Numbered from the stretch's first letter, positions 12,884 to 22,879 are shown. The stretch: 64,000 bases of DNA from Streptosporangium minutum (GCF_002149035.1 NZ_NGFP01000003.1:32191-96190); one strand, 5' to 3'. Translations and numbers: made by a program. The notes: generated from the sequence alone by a model not told the origin.

Positions 12884-12920
12884 CGAAAACGCCTCCGCCC
12901 CCTGGCGGGAGCGGAGGCGT
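12884..12920 (-). terminator. Intrinsic terminator between secF and apt
   Basis: On the minus strand ACGCCTCCGC (12920-12911) pairs perfectly with GCGGAGGCGT (12898-12889) around a 12-base loop. A TTTTC tract follows (12888-12884). It sits just after the secF stop and just before the apt start, so it may attenuate rather than end transcription. Confidence 0.75.
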
Positions 12921-12933
12921 GATCTTGTTCCGC

Positions 12934-13977
12934 CTATTTCTTCTTGCGCTTCTCGGCGTCCGGCACGGAGCCGTTGGCCGCCCCCGCCGTGACCGGCTGG
13001 CGGGTGCTCTTGGCCGCCGTCCCGGCCGCGCCGCCGTGGGCGGCGAGCCTGCGGGCGATCGCCTGGTAACGCGACTCCCGCTCCTTCAACGTGACCAGCA
13101 GCGGCGTCGCCACGCACAGCGAGGAGTACGTGCCGACGATCATGCCGACGAACAGGGCCAGCGACAGGTCCTTCAGCGTGCCGGCGCCGAACAGCGTGGT
13201 GCCGATGAACAGGATCGCGGCCACCGGCAGGATCGCCACCAGAGTGGTGTTCAGCGACCGGATCAGCGTGTGGTTCAGCGCGTTGTTGGCGGCCTGCGTG
13301 TAGGTCATCTTGGAGGTCGTGCCGAGCTTGGCCGTGACCTCCTTGATCATGTCGAACACGACGACCGCGTCGTACAGCGAGTATCCCAGGATCGTCAGGA
13401 AGCCCAGCAGGGTCGCCGGGGTGACCTCGAATCCGGACCACGCGTAGACGCCGGCGGTGATCACCAGGTCGTGGAGCAGCGCCACGACGGCGGCCAGCGC
13501 CATCTTCCACTCGAAGGCGAGCGTGAGGTACAGGATGATCGCCAGCATGAAGACGATCAGGCCGACGACGGCCTTGTCGGCCACCTGACCGCCCCACGAG
13601 GCGCCGATCACCTGGAGGTTGACCTGGTTCTGCTGCAGGCCGAACTTCTGGGCGACCGTCTTCTGGACCGTGGTCACCTCCTCCTCGGGGAGGCTCTCGG
13701 TGGTGACCCGCCAGCCGTTGTTCGTCGTCTGCGCGATGACCTGGTGGACGCCCGCGTCGTTGAAGGTGGTGCGCACCTGCTGGATGTCGGCGGCCGGGGC
13801 CTTGAAGGAGAACACCGACCCGCCCTTGAACTCCACACCCAGGTTCAGGCCGTTGATGACCAGGCCGGCGATGGAGATCAGCAGGAGGACGGCGGAGAGG
13901 CCGTACCAGAGCTTCTTGCGCCCGACGAAGTCGACATTGACCTCGCCTCGGTACAGCCGGCGCGCGATGCCGGACAT
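12934..13977 (-). CDS. secF: Protein translocase subunit SecF
   Basis: A 347-residue RND-type membrane protein with six transmembrane segments. The first is near residue 25-45, then a periplasm-side domain (GVEFKGGSVFSF), then five helices from about 140. The conserved LLHDLVITAGVYAW and GYSLYDAVVVFDMIKE segments carry the charged residues of the proton path. The C-terminus is a cytosolic lysine-rich tail (DAEKRKKK). With SecD it uses the proton gradient to pull secreted proteins outward. The ATG overlaps the secD stop by one base (TGATG), so expression is coupled. Confidence 0.96.
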   Translation of the reverse strand: MSGIARRLYRGEVNVDFVGRKKLWYGLSAVLLLISIAGLVINGLNLGVEFKGGSVFSFKAPAADIQQVRTTFNDAGVHQVIAQTTNNGWRVTTESLPEEEVTTVQKTVAQKFGLQQNQVNLQVIGASWGGQVADKAVVGLIVFMLAIILYLTLAFEWKMALAAVVALLHDLVITAGVYAWSGFEVTPATLLGFLTILGYSLYDAVVVFDMIKEVTAKLGTTSKMTYTQAANNALNHTLIRSLNTTLVAILPVAAILFIGTTLFGAGTLKDLSLALFVGMIVGTYSSLCVATPLLVTLKERESRYQAIARRLAAHGGAAGTAAKSTRQPVTAGAANGSVPDAEKRKKK

Positions 13978-15761
13978 CAGGCCTCCTGCGGGGTGGGCTT
14001 GGAGCCGACGGACGTCTGGACGCTCATGCGCTCGGCGTCGAGACCGGAGAGCTTGTGGCCCTTGGCGAAGAACTTCCTCTTGGCGAGCAGCGCGACGAAC
14101 GGCTTGGTGAACATGAACACCACCGCGATGTCGATCAGAGTGGTCAGGCCCATCGCGAAGGCGAATCCGGCCACACCTCCGACCGCCAGGAAGTACAGGA
14201 CCACGGCGGCGATGAACATGACCGCGTCCGCGATCAGGATCGTCCGGCGGGCACGGACCCAGGCGACCTCGACGGCCGTCCGCAGCGAGCGGCGGCCCTC
14301 CTTCATCTCGTCACGGATGCGTTCGAAGTAGACGATGAACGAGTCCGCGGTGATACCGATCGAGACGATCAGGCCGATGATGTGCGGCAGCGACAGGCGG
14401 AAGCCCGCGAACGCGCCGAGGATCACCACCGCCTGGTAGGTCAGGACCGAGGCGACCAGGAGGCTCAGCACCGAGACGATTCCCAGGCCCCGGTAGTAGA
14501 GCATCGAGTAGATGAGCACCAGGCCGAGACCGATCGCGCCGGCGATCAGGCCGCCGCGGAGCTGGTCGGCGCCCAGTGTGGAGGAGACCTCCTCGATCGA
14601 GCCCTTCTTGAACTTCAGCGGCAGCGCGCCGAACTTGAGCTGGCTGGCCAGCTCGTCGGCCGTCACCTGGGTGAAGCTGCCGGAGATCTGCGCCCGGCCG
14701 CCGGTGATCGGCTCCTGGATGACCGGAGCGGAGATCACCACGCCGTCCAGGACCATGGCGACCTGGTTGCGCGGCGGCTGCGAGTTGAAGGCGGTGGTGG
14801 TGACCTTCGACCACTGGGTCGGGCCGTCGCCCTTGAAGGAGAGCTGGACGAGCCACTCGCCGGTGGTCTGGTCGACCCCGGCGGTCGCGGTGTCGATCGA
14901 GGTGCCGGTCACGGCCGCCTTGTCGAGCACGTACTTGGTGCCGGCGTCCTGGCTGCAGCCGACGAACTGCTTGTTGGGGTCGTCCTGGGCGCCCTGGCCG
15001 TTGTCCTTGGCGCAGTCGAGCTCCTGGAACTGCTTGAGCACCGCCGGGTCGATCCCGGTCGGGTCCACGCCCGCCATCGGGTCGTTCGGGTCCATGGCCG
15101 GGGCCGTGGGCTGCGCCGACGGAGCGGCGCTCCGACTCGGCTCCGCGGACGGGGACGCGTTCTTGGCCGGCTTCTTGTCCGAAGGGGCCTGCGTGGCGCC
15201 CGGGCTCGGGTTGGTGAGCGCCGAGGACAGGGCGCGACCGGCGGGCGAGCCGGTCGGGCTCGGCGTGGCCGTCTGCCCCGGCTTGGGGGCCTTGGAGTTC
15301 TGCTTGCCGGTGGCCGTGGGAGAGGCGGACGGCGCCGGTGTCGGCGCCTGGGTGGGCATCTGAGCGGGGGGCGGCGGCGACCCGGCCGCGACCGCCATCA
15401 CCTGGCGGAATCGCAGCTCCGCGGTGGTGCCGACCAGCTTGACGACTTCCTCCTGCCCGGCTCCGGGAACGGAGATGACGATGTTGTCACCGGACTTGGC
15501 GACCTCGGCGTCGGAGATTCCGCTGCCGTTCACCCGGTTCCGGATGATGCCCACGGCGAGGTTGAGGCTCTCCTCGGTGGGAGGAGTGCCATTCGGGGTG
15601 ACGGGCTGCAGCGTCACTGTCGTGCCGCCGGCGAGGTCGAGGCCATATTCCGGGGTGAATGCCTTGTTGAAGAACATCACCCCGCCCATGGCGAGAATAA
15701 TCGCCAGAAGCACCAGGAGCATGCGCCCCGGTCTGCTCTGGCCGCTGGTCGGTCGGGCCAC
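13977..15761 (-). CDS. secD: Protein translocase subunit SecD
   Basis: A 594-residue partner of SecF: an N-terminal transmembrane helix (about 15-33), the D1 motif YGLDLAGGTTVTL, a P1 head domain, then five helices from about 405 with SIGITADSFIVYFERIRDE. Between about residues 128 and 228 the P1 domain carries a roughly 100-residue insertion rich in Pro, Ser, Thr, Ala and Lys, far longer than in E. coli SecD; such low-complexity spacers occur in actinobacterial SecD and sit outside the membrane. The GTG at 15761 gives MARPTSGQSRPGRMLL. It lies downstream of yajC with a 48-base gap. Confidence 0.96.
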   Translation of the reverse strand: MARPTSGQSRPGRMLLVLLAIILAMGGVMFFNKAFTPEYGLDLAGGTTVTLQPVTPNGTPPTEESLNLAVGIIRNRVNGSGISDAEVAKSGDNIVISVPGAGQEEVVKLVGTTAELRFRQVMAVAAGSPPPPAQMPTQAPTPAPSASPTATGKQNSKAPKPGQTATPSPTGSPAGRALSSALTNPSPGATQAPSDKKPAKNASPSAEPSRSAAPSAQPTAPAMDPNDPMAGVDPTGIDPAVLKQFQELDCAKDNGQGAQDDPNKQFVGCSQDAGTKYVLDKAAVTGTSIDTATAGVDQTTGEWLVQLSFKGDGPTQWSKVTTTAFNSQPPRNQVAMVLDGVVISAPVIQEPITGGRAQISGSFTQVTADELASQLKFGALPLKFKKGSIEEVSSTLGADQLRGGLIAGAIGLGLVLIYSMLYYRGLGIVSVLSLLVASVLTYQAVVILGAFAGFRLSLPHIIGLIVSIGITADSFIVYFERIRDEMKEGRRSLRTAVEVAWVRARRTILIADAVMFIAAVVLYFLAVGGVAGFAFAMGLTTLIDIAVVFMFTKPFVALLAKRKFFAKGHKLSGLDAERMSVQTSVGSKPTPQEA

Positions 15762-15809
15762 TGGTCGTCAGTTCTTTCGGCTATAGGGGATGGTCGGTGA
15801 GCCTGTGCA

Positions 15810-16175
15810 TCACTTCTTCGGCGAGTCCTGGTCTTCGTGCGGCTTCACGGTGTCCACCACATTGTCGTCCACGACGTCGACGCTCTTGACATCTTCCTCG
15901 TGCTCGACGTCGTCGACCGGGGTCAGCACACGGCCGATCGCGGCCTTGACCCAGCGGGTCTCGACACCGGGAGCGATCTCCAGGATCACGTCGTCGGCGT
16001 CGATCGCCACCACGGTCGCGAAAAGCCCCGTCGTGGTCATGATGCGGGTTCCGGAGGTCAGGGAGTTCTGCATCTGAGCCTGCTCCTGCTGCCGCTTGCG
16101 CTGCGGCCGGATAAGCAGGAAGTAGAACACCACGACCATCAGAGCGATCATGATAAGGCTTGAATAGTCGCCCAT
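15810..16175 (-). CDS. yajC: Preprotein translocase accessory subunit YajC
   Basis: A 121-residue protein with one N-terminal transmembrane helix (SSLIMIALMVVVFYFLLI), the hallmark RPQRKRQQEQ directly after it, and the GTRIMTTTGLFATVVAID domain. An acidic Asp/Val-rich tail follows. It associates with SecDF. AAGGAG eight bases before the ATG supports the start. The 226 bases between it and ruvB probably carry the yajC-secDF promoter; I found no clear -35/-10 pair there. Confidence 0.94.
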   Translation of the reverse strand: MGDYSSLIMIALMVVVFYFLLIRPQRKRQQEQAQMQNSLTSGTRIMTTTGLFATVVAIDADDVILEIAPGVETRWVKAAIGRVLTPVDDVEHEEDVKSVDVVDDNVVDTVKPHEDQDSPKK

Positions 16176-16401
16176 AGGGCCGCTCCTTAGGCTTAAGAAT
16201 GACCGGCCTGGGGCCGGACGTCGTATGCGGCCACGCCGCTCAGCACGTCAGCCTACACAGCCAGCCAAGCCACGGAGTTTAGGCGAGCTGTTAGAGCGCG
16301 GCAACGAAGTCACGGACAGGCGCGCAGGGAAGTTCCCATTTCGATACCGTTGTCACCGATCTGTGATCAACTCTGTACGGTTTCCCCATCAAAACCCAAC
16401 G

Positions 16402-17460
16402 TCAGACCTGCCCCAGATCATCCTCAAGATCGACGAGCATCGAGGCGCCGAACGCGTCCGGCGGCGGCGTCAGCCCCAGGTGGACCCAGGCCGCGGCGGT
16501 GGCGACCCGGCCCCGGGGGGTGCGCGCCAGCAGGCCCTGGCGGACCAGGAACGGCTCCGCGACCACCTCGACCGTCTCCGGCTCCTCCCCCACCGCGACC
16601 GCCAGTGTGGAAAGACCCACCGGGCCGCCGCCGAACTTCCGCAGAAGCGCCCCGAGCACCGCCCGGTCCAGCCGGTCCAGCCCCTCGGCGTCCACCTCGT
16701 AGAGGTTCAGCGCCGCCGAGGCGACGTCCCGGGTGACCACCCCGCCGGCCCGCACCTCGGCGAAGTCGCGGACCCGGCGCAGCAGCCGGTTGGCGATACG
16801 GGGCGTGCCCCGCGACCGTCCGGCGATCTCGTGCGCCGCGTCGCCGGGGAGCTGCAGGCCCAGCAGCCGTGAGGAGCGGTGCAACACCTGCTCCAGCTCG
16901 GCCACATCGTAGAACTCCATGTGCGCGACGAAACCGAAGCGGTCGCGCAGCGGCGCGGGCAGCAGCCCGGCCCGCGTGGTGGCTCCGACCAGGGTGAACG
17001 GCGCGACCTCCAGCGGGATCGCGGTCGCCCCTGGCCCCTTGCCCACCACGATGTCGACGCGGAAGTCCTCCATCGCGAGATAGAGCATCTCCTCCGCCGG
17101 ACGGGCCATCCGGTGGATCTCGTCGATGAAGAGGACCTCTCCCTCCGAGAGGGTCGACAGGATCGCCGCGAGGTCACCGGCCCGCTCCAGCGCGGGCCCG
17201 GAGGTGATCCGGAGCGGCACGGAGAGCTCCGTTGCGATGATCATGGAGAGGGTCGTCTTGCCCAGCCCGGGCCCACCGCTCATCAGCACGTGGTCCGGCG
17301 GCCGGTTGCGCCGCAGCGCGCTCTGCAGCACCAGTGACAGCTGCTCGCGCACCCGCGCCTGGCCGATGAACTCGTCCAGCCGCTTGGGCCGCAGCGCCGC
17401 CTCGATCAGCCGCTCGTCGCCCTCGGCGTCCGGCGCCACCAGATCCCGATCGAAGCTCAC
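16402..17460 (-). CDS. ruvB: Holliday junction branch migration ATPase RuvB
   Basis: A 352-residue AAA+ motor that drives branch migration with RuvA. Motifs: [11 protein letters not shown] at the start, Walker [11 protein letters not shown], Walker B LFIDEIHR, sensor 1 [10 protein letters not shown], arginine finger in PLRDRFG, and a C-terminal winged helix (about 275-345). The GTG at 17460 follows AAGGTGG. It is separated from ruvA by 172 bases, longer than usual within a ruv operon, with no gene visible between them. Confidence 0.97.
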   Translation of the reverse strand: MSFDRDLVAPDAEGDERLIEAALRPKRLDEFIGQARVREQLSLVLQSALRRNRPPDHVLMSGGPGLGKTTLSMIIATELSVPLRITSGPALERAGDLAAILSTLSEGEVLFIDEIHRMARPAEEMLYLAMEDFRVDIVVGKGPGATAIPLEVAPFTLVGATTRAGLLPAPLRDRFGFVAHMEFYDVAELEQVLHRSSRLLGLQLPGDAAHEIAGRSRGTPRIANRLLRRVRDFAEVRAGGVVTRDVASAALNLYEVDAEGLDRLDRAVLGALLRKFGGGPVGLSTLAVAVGEEPETVEVVAEPFLVRQGLLARTPRGRVATAAAWVHLGLTPPPDAFGASMLVDLEDDLGQV

Positions 17461-17632
17461 GCCGGTCCACCTTCACTCACGCGGGTCCTCCCCGCCTCAC
17501 CTGACCCGCCCCGGCCGCCTCGGCCCAGGAGGGCGTTCCCCGTCCCGCCCTGCCGGTCCCGGCCGTCCAGACCCGGGCGGACGGCCTCCATCCCGCCGCG
17601 TCCCTGCGGGATCCGCATCGCAGACCCCGTCC

Positions 17633-18253
17633 TCACCGCACACTCAGGGCGCGGAGCGCGGCCTTGAGCAACACCGCCACCTGCGGGGAGCGGCCCTCCG
17701 CCACCTCGGCGTCGGCCTGGGGGGCGACGGCCGCCACGGCCTCGTCGGCGTCCCGGGCCGAGTAGCCGAGGCCCACCAGTCCGGAGTGCACCTGGTCCCG
17801 CCAGGCGGGCGCGGCCGTAGCGCCGTTGAGGACGGCGTTGACGGCCTGATCGGGCGTGCCGAGCTTGTCCTTGAGATCGACGATGATCCGCTGGGCCCCC
17901 TTGGGGCCCACCCCGGGAACCCTGGTCAGCGCCTTGACGTCGGCGCTCGCCACGGCCGTCCGGAGCGCGTTGGGGGTGTGGACGGCCAGCATCGCCAGAG
18001 CGACCTTGGGGCCGACCCCGTTGGCCGTCTGCAGCATCTCGAACACGCCGCGCTCGTCGTCGCTCCCGAAGCCGAACAGCGTCAGCGACTCCTCCCGGAC
18101 CACCAGCGAGGTGGCCAGCCGGGCCTCCTCGCCCACCCTGAGCGTGGCCAGCGTGCCCGGCGTGCAGTGGACCAGCATGCCCACCCCGCCGACCTCGACC
18201 ACCGCACCGTCGGGCGCGATCGCGGCCACCCGTCCCCGCACCGAGGCGATCAC
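17633..18253 (-). CDS. ruvA: Holliday junction binding protein RuvA
   Basis: A 206-residue protein that binds four-way junctions as a tetramer and loads RuvB. An N-terminal OB domain ([21 protein letters not shown]) is followed by two helix-hairpin-helix motifs ([16 protein letters not shown] and [15 protein letters not shown]) and a C-terminal RuvB-binding domain from about 150. The GTG start overlaps the ruvC stop in GTGA; a much longer open frame upstream only overlaps ruvC and is rejected. Confidence 0.96.
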   Translation of the reverse strand: MIASVRGRVAAIAPDGAVVEVGGVGMLVHCTPGTLATLRVGEEARLATSLVVREESLTLFGFGSDDERGVFEMLQTANGVGPKVALAMLAVHTPNALRTAVASADVKALTRVPGVGPKGAQRIIVDLKDKLGTPDQAVNAVLNGATAAPAWRDQVHSGLVGLGYSARDADEAVAAVAPQADAEVAEGRSPQVAVLLKAALRALSVR

Positions 18254-18858
18254 TGCGTGGTTCCTCTCGAATATCCGGCCCGGCCCCGCCCCCGGAAATA
18301 GGCGGCGGCGGTCGTCCCCGGCCCGGTCTTGGTCCTGGCCACGGCCTCGGCCAGCCGGTTCTGCGCCCCGCCCCGCCACACGTGGCAGATCGCGAGCGCC
18401 AGCGCGTCGGCGGCGTCGGCGGGCTTGGGCATCGCGTCCAGCCGCAGCAGCCGGGTCACCATCGTCCCCACCTGCTGCTTGTCGGCCGTGCCGCTGCCGG
18501 TGATCGCTGCCTTGACCTCGGACGGCGTGTGCAGGGCCACCGGCAGTCCCCGGCGGGAGGCGCACAGGATCGCCACGGCGGACGCCTGCGCGGTGCCCAT
18601 CACGGTCCTGAGGTTGTGCTGGGCGAAGACCCGCTCTACAGCGACCGCGTCGGGCCGGATCTCGTCGAGCCACTGCTCGATACCCGCTTCGATCGCCACC
18701 AGCCTGGCCCCGATCTCGTCGTCGGCCGGAGTCCTGACGACTCCGACCTTGACGAGGTTGAGCGGCGCTCCGGGCCGTCCCTCGACCGCCCCGAGCCCGC
18801 ACCGGGTCAGCCCCGGATCGACCCCCATCACCCGCAGCTCGGGCAACCGCACCGACAC
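18250..18858 (-). CDS. ruvC: Crossover junction endodeoxyribonuclease RuvC
   Basis: A 202-residue resolvase. The catalytic acids are visible: Asp in [11 protein letters not shown], Glu in VAVERVF and the Asp pair in DAADALA. The C-terminal 25 residues are basic and beyond the usual core (about 165-175). GTG codons at 18858 and 18852 both fit; the first is used. It ends in a GTGA overlap with ruvA. Its usual upstream neighbour yebC lies 2.7 kb away because two genes intervene. Confidence 0.95.
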   Translation of the reverse strand: MSVRLPELRVMGVDPGLTRCGLGAVEGRPGAPLNLVKVGVVRTPADDEIGARLVAIEAGIEQWLDEIRPDAVAVERVFAQHNLRTVMGTAQASAVAILCASRRGLPVALHTPSEVKAAITGSGTADKQQVGTMVTRLLRLDAMPKPADAADALALAICHVWRGGAQNRLAEAVARTKTGPGTTAAAYFRGRGRAGYSRGTTQ

Positions 18859-18937
18859 GCCTCCGCTCGCCGAACACCTGTTCGGTGCCCGACTCTACCG
18901 CGTGTGAGCGCACCGCGCACGGCTACCTCACCGCCGC

Positions 18938-20095
18938 TCAGAAGTAGTCGAGCATGTGGGCTCTGGCCTGGAAGGCGGCGTCGAGGGCGTCGTCTCCGTC
19001 CGCCGGGCCGGCGAGCAGGCCCGAGCGGCGCAGGGTGGCCGCCGGGACCCCGGCGAACAGTGCGGAGAAGCCTCCGGCGGTGAAGGTGGGGGTGGACTCC
19101 GGCAGGGTGCCGGCGGGCTCGGCCGTACCGGAGCCGCCGGAGACCGACAGGTGCCACGGACCGGAGTTCGCGGGGCGCTGGGGGTCGTCGACCCGGACGA
19201 CGGCGTCGAGGGCGACGCCCGCCGGGAAGCCGCGTCCGGCGACGGCCGGGGCGAGGTCGACGACGCGGAACATCCAGCGGGTCTGGCCGACCTCGTCCCT
19301 GGGACGGTCCCCGATCAGCCAGAACACCGGGTCGTCGGGGGCGACGACCGCCCGGACCGACTTGGCGATGGAGGCCGACGAGCCGACCATGGCCCACAGC
19401 GCCCGCGCCGTGGCCTCCGAGCCCGCGACGAGGTTGGAGACCTCGATGTCGCCGCCCTGCCAGCGGTAGACCACGAAGCCGTCGTCGGCCAGGTAGAGGA
19501 AGTCGTCCTGCTCCTCCAGGCGCAGGCGCCAGCTTCTCTCGTCCCAGCAGACGGGGCCGGAGGCGCGGGTGGCGGCGTGGACACGGCCGAGGACGGCGAC
19601 CACCTCGGCGGCGTCGGCGGGGCCCATCCGGCGGATCTCGACCTGTCCGGTGGTCCTGATCGCGCGCAGGGCCTCGGCCGGCAGGGTGGCCCGGTGCATG
19701 GCGCCGGCGTGCTCCCAGCCGAGCGACCGGTAGATGTGGGTGGTGGCCGGGTAGAGCGCCGAGACCGGATGGCCCAGCTCCGCGCAGCGGTCGACGGTGG
19801 CCCGCATCAGCGTCCGGCCGACGCCGCGTCCGCGCTCCTCGGGGGCGACGGTCACCGACGCGACGCCGCCCATGGAGATCGGCCTGCCATGCCACCACTG
19901 GGTGAAGTCGTTGACCCGGCTGGTCGCGACCAGCCGGGAGCCGTCGACGATCCCGAGGTATCTCCCCTCTTCGAGCATCGGGGTGACCAGCTTGCGCCAG
20001 GTCTCCAGATCCCCTCCCGAGATGGGCCCGAAGGCGCGCTTGCGGTTGTCCAGCACCGCGTCGAGGTCGTCGGCGGTCAGATCACGTAGCTCCAC
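18938..20095 (-). CDS. Eis-like GNAT N-acetyltransferase
   Basis: A 385-residue protein with the three-part Eis architecture: an N-terminal GNAT domain (acetyl-CoA motif VTVAPEERGRGVGRTLMRA, then ALYPATTHIYRSLGWE), a second GNAT-like domain (about 150-285) and a C-terminal SCP2-like fold. It ends in MLDYF. In mycobacterial Eis the C-terminal Phe carboxylate acts as catalytic base, and the Tyr of the HIYRSLGW region is the acid, so both key features appear present. Known Eis enzymes acetylate aminoglycosides and other amines; the substrate here is unknown. The GTG at 20095 starts VELRDLTADDLDA; longer upstream frames overlap the antiporter. It is inserted between ruvC and yebC. Confidence 0.82.
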   Translation of the reverse strand: MELRDLTADDLDAVLDNRKRAFGPISGGDLETWRKLVTPMLEEGRYLGIVDGSRLVATSRVNDFTQWWHGRPISMGGVASVTVAPEERGRGVGRTLMRATVDRCAELGHPVSALYPATTHIYRSLGWEHAGAMHRATLPAEALRAIRTTGQVEIRRMGPADAAEVVAVLGRVHAATRASGPVCWDERSWRLRLEEQDDFLYLADDGFVVYRWQGGDIEVSNLVAGSEATARALWAMVGSSASIAKSVRAVVAPDDPVFWLIGDRPRDEVGQTRWMFRVVDLAPAVAGRGFPAGVALDAVVRVDDPQRPANSGPWHLSVSGGSGTAEPAGTLPESTPTFTAGGFSALFAGVPAATLRRSGLLAGPADGDDALDAAFQARAHMLDYF

Positions 20096-20142
20096 AAGCC
20101 CCCAACCTAGGCAGGGCGGGTCCGGAAAGGCGAATCGATCCC

Positions 20143-21417
20143 CTACAGGTGGCGGGCGGCGGGCTCGGTCCCCGCGTCCCCCGCCCTGTCGCGCAGGCGG
20201 TCCAGCCGCGACATGATCGGCGTCGCGGTGACCCCGTGCAGGACCAGGGAGACCAGCACGGTGAAGGCGACCACCGCCCAGAGCTCCTCGGCCGGCACGC
20301 CGAAGTCGGCGTGGCCGAGGGCGTAGGCGAGGTAGAACAGCGAGCCGATGCCGCGGATGCCGAAGAAGGCCGTCACGCCGCGCTCGCGCGGCCCCGCCCG
20401 CCCGCCGAGCTGGGCGACCCAGCCGGTCAGCGGCCGGATGACCAGCAGCAGGAGCAGGCTGACGGCCGCGCCCCGCCAGGTGAGGGCGGCCAGGCCGCCG
20501 ACCGCCACGAAGCCGCCGAGCAGCAGGATCAACCAGGCGGTGAACAGCCGCTCGATCTGCTCGATGAAGCCGTGCAGCACGCCGTTGTACCCGTGGGTGC
20601 GCTCGGCGGCCCTGATGGTGCACGCGGTCACGAACACCGCGATGAAGCCGTATCCGTGCACCAGCTCGGTGAGGCCGTACGCCAGGAACGTCGCGGCCAG
20701 CGCGACGAAGCCGTCCCTGTGCTCGGCGAGCCGCAGGTCGGACACCTGTGCGCGGAAGAACAGCCGGCCCAGCAGCTTTCCGGCCAGCAGGCCGCAGAGC
20801 AGTCCCGCCCCGCATCTGTAGAGCAGGTCCACCAGGACCCACTCGCCGGCCCATCCGGAGCCGCCGGCGGCCGCCATCGCGATGGCGGCGAACACCAGGG
20901 GGAAGGCCAGGCCGTCGTTGAGCCCCGCCTCGGAGGTGAGGGTGAAGCGGACCTCGTCGTCGGCCTTCTCGGAGTCGACGGGCTCGCCGACCTGCACGTC
21001 GGAGGCGAGCACCGGGTCGGTCGGGGCGAGCACCGCGCCCAGCAGCAGCGCCGCGGCCGGGGGCCAGTCCAGCAGGAGGCAGGCGGCGCCGGCCACTCCT
21101 ACGACGGTCAGCGGGAGCGTCCATCCCAGCAGGCGCCAGGTGGAGGCCCAGGCGCGCGGCCCGAAGCGCCGGTTGATCGCGAGCCCGGCGCCCATGAGCG
21201 AGATCAGCACGCAGATCTCGGTGGCGTGCTCGACCAGGGCGCGATGGGCCACGGGGTCGGGCGTGGGCAGGTCCAGCGGCAGGAGGTAGAGCAGGATCCC
21301 GCCGATCAGGCAGGCCAGCGGCAGCGAGAAGGGCCGCCGGTTGAGCAGCCGGGGCAGGACGGCCGCGAGCAGGGCTCCGGCGCCTGCCAGCGCGAAGATC
21401 AGATCAGGATTCCCCAT
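20143..21417 (-). CDS. Cation:proton antiporter, CPA1 family
   Basis: A 424-residue membrane protein with about 12 transmembrane segments. Family marks are GAVLAPTDPVLASDVQVG, then SEAGLNDGLAFPLVF with the Asn-Asp pair of CPA1 exchangers, and FFGIRGIGSLFYLAYAL in the later helices. The soluble tail is short. It likely exchanges Na+ or K+ for protons. It is transcribed in the same direction as the acetyltransferase (47-base gap) and the two form a cassette between yebC and ruvC. Ion specificity cannot be judged from sequence. Confidence 0.85.
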   Translation of the reverse strand: MGNPDLIFALAGAGALLAAVLPRLLNRRPFSLPLACLIGGILLYLLPLDLPTPDPVAHRALVEHATEICVLISLMGAGLAINRRFGPRAWASTWRLLGWTLPLTVVGVAGAACLLLDWPPAAALLLGAVLAPTDPVLASDVQVGEPVDSEKADDEVRFTLTSEAGLNDGLAFPLVFAAIAMAAAGGSGWAGEWVLVDLLYRCGAGLLCGLLAGKLLGRLFFRAQVSDLRLAEHRDGFVALAATFLAYGLTELVHGYGFIAVFVTACTIRAAERTHGYNGVLHGFIEQIERLFTAWLILLLGGFVAVGGLAALTWRGAAVSLLLLLVIRPLTGWVAQLGGRAGPRERGVTAFFGIRGIGSLFYLAYALGHADFGVPAEELWAVVAFTVLVSLVLHGVTATPIMSRLDRLRDRAGDAGTEPAARHL

Positions 21418-21480
21418 CGTCCGCCTGGTCTGCCCCCACCTGGGGGGACAAACCTCACAGACAACTCGAAATGCTCATCA

Positions 21481-21532
21481 GACGGCGGAGCGCCCGCCTC
21501 CGCGGGGGGGGGAGACGGGCGCTCGGAGGCCG
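21481..21532 (-). terminator. Terminator after yebC
   Basis: A 14-bp stem with one G-U wobble (arms 21488-21501 and 21511-21524), extended by a GACGGC/GCCGTC outer pair. It begins directly after the yebC stop, so yebC transcription likely ends before the antiporter gene. Confidence 0.7.
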
Positions 21533-22285
21533 TCACGCGTCGAGCTTCTCCAGAACCTCGTCGGACACATCGAAGTTGGCCCAGACGTTCTGGACGTCGT
21601 CGCTGTCCTCAAGGGCGTCGATCAACCTGAAGACCTTGCGGGCGCCGTCCTCGTCGAGCGGGACGTTCATCGTCGGCAGGAAGCTGGACTCGGCCGAGTC
21701 GTAGTCGATCCCGGCCTCCTGCAGGGCCTTGCGGACCGGGACGAGGTCGGTGGCCTCGGAGACGACCTCGAACTGGTCTCCCAAATCGTTGACCTCCTCG
21801 GCGCCCGCGTCGAGGACCGCGGTCAGCACGTCGTCCTCGGACAGCTCACCCTTGGGGACGAGCACGACGCCCTTGCGGTTGAACATGTAGGACACCGAGC
21901 CGGGGTCGGCCAGGGAGCCGCCGTTGCGGGTCAGGGCGACGCGCACCTCGGAGGCCGCGCGGTTGCGGTTGTCGGTGAGGCACTCGATCAGCACCGCCAC
22001 GCCGCCCGGGGCGTAGCCCTCGTACATGATGGTCTGCCAGTCGGCGCCGCCGGCCTCCAGACCGCCGCCGCGCTTGCGGGCGCGCTCGATGTTGTCGATC
22101 GGGACCGAGCTCTTGCGCGCCTTGGTGATGGCGTCGTACAGCGTCGGGTTACCGTCCGGGTCCGGGCCGCCGGTCCGGGCCGCGACCTCGATGTTCTTGA
22201 TGAGCTTGGCGAACAGCTTGCCGCGCTTGGAGTCGAGCGCGGCCTTCTTGTGCTTCGTCGTCGCCCATTTGGAGTGGCCGGACAT
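21533..22285 (-). CDS. YebC/PmpR family protein
   Basis: A 250-residue protein with the canonical start [20 protein letters not shown] and the conserved segments [17 protein letters not shown] and [15 protein letters not shown]. Members have been described as DNA-binding regulators and, more recently, as ribosome-associated factors for proline stretches. Its usual actinobacterial partner ruvC is displaced, but pdxT remains adjacent upstream with a three-base gap (stop at 22289, ATG at 22285), so pdxT and yebC are co-transcribed. Confidence 0.94.
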   Translation of the reverse strand: MSGHSKWATTKHKKAALDSKRGKLFAKLIKNIEVAARTGGPDPDGNPTLYDAITKARKSSVPIDNIERARKRGGGLEAGGADWQTIMYEGYAPGGVAVLIECLTDNRNRAASEVRVALTRNGGSLADPGSVSYMFNRKGVVLVPKGELSEDDVLTAVLDAGAEEVNDLGDQFEVVSEATDLVPVRKALQEAGIDYDSAESSFLPTMNVPLDEDGARKVFRLIDALEDSDDVQNVWANFDVSDEVLEKLDA

Positions 22286-22288
22286 CGC

Positions 22289-22879
22289 CTAGAGCTCCCT
22301 CACCATCTCAACAAAGTATGAATGCACGCCGACATCCCCGGTAAGTTCTGGATGGAAGGACGTGGCGAGCAGCGGTCCTTGGCGGACCGCGACGATCCTA
22401 TCCCCAGCTTCGGCCCGAGCCAGCACTTCGACGTCGGAACCGATGGATTCCACCCACGGGGCGCGGATGAAAACCGCGCGCAGCGGGCCACGACCGGCGA
22501 AATCGACGTCGGCCTCGAAGGAGTCGACCTGGCGGCCGAAGGCGTTGCGGCGGACCACCATGTCGATGCCGCCGATCGTCTGCTGGCCGTCGACGCCGCC
22601 CTCGATCCGGTCGGCCAGCATGATCATGCCGGCGCAGGAGCCGTAGGCCGGCATGCCGTTCTTGATCCTCAGCCTGAGCGGTTCGAGCAGGTCGAAGGTC
22701 TCGGCGAGCTTCCACATCGTGGTGGACTCCCCGCCGGGGATGACCAGGGCGTCGACCGCCTCCAGCTCACCGGGCCGCCGTACGGCTACCGCCTTGGCGC
22801 CCGCCGTCTCCAGGGAGCGCGCGTGTTCGCGCACGTCTCCCTGCAGAGCGAACACACCGATCGTCGGGGCGATGGTCAC
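22289..22879 (-). CDS. pdxT: Pyridoxal 5'-phosphate synthase glutaminase subunit PdxT
   Basis: A 196-residue class I-like glutaminase that feeds ammonia to PdxS for vitamin B6 synthesis. The PGGEST motif, the nucleophile Cys in [10 protein letters not shown] and the His-Glu pair in SFHPELTGD complete the triad. The GTG at 22879 is preferred because AAAGGA lies seven bases upstream; a TTG start further upstream would consume that box. Its partner pdxS lies 2 kb upstream, separated by an MFS-marR cassette and a strong terminator, so the two subunits are not in one transcript here. Confidence 0.95.
   Translation of the reverse strand: MTIAPTIGVFALQGDVREHARSLETAGAKAVAVRRPGELEAVDALVIPGGESTTMWKLAETFDLLEPLRLRIKNGMPAYGSCAGMIMLADRIEGGVDGQQTIGGIDMVVRRNAFGRQVDSFEADVDFAGRGPLRAVFIRAPWVESIGSDVEVLARAEAGDRIVAVRQGPLLATSFHPELTGDVGVHSYFVEMVREL

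Noticed and set aside
17461..17632. Spacer between ruvA and ruvB as a small gene or repeat
   Set aside because: No frame with a ribosome binding site and no convincing period; G-rich words recur only loosely.
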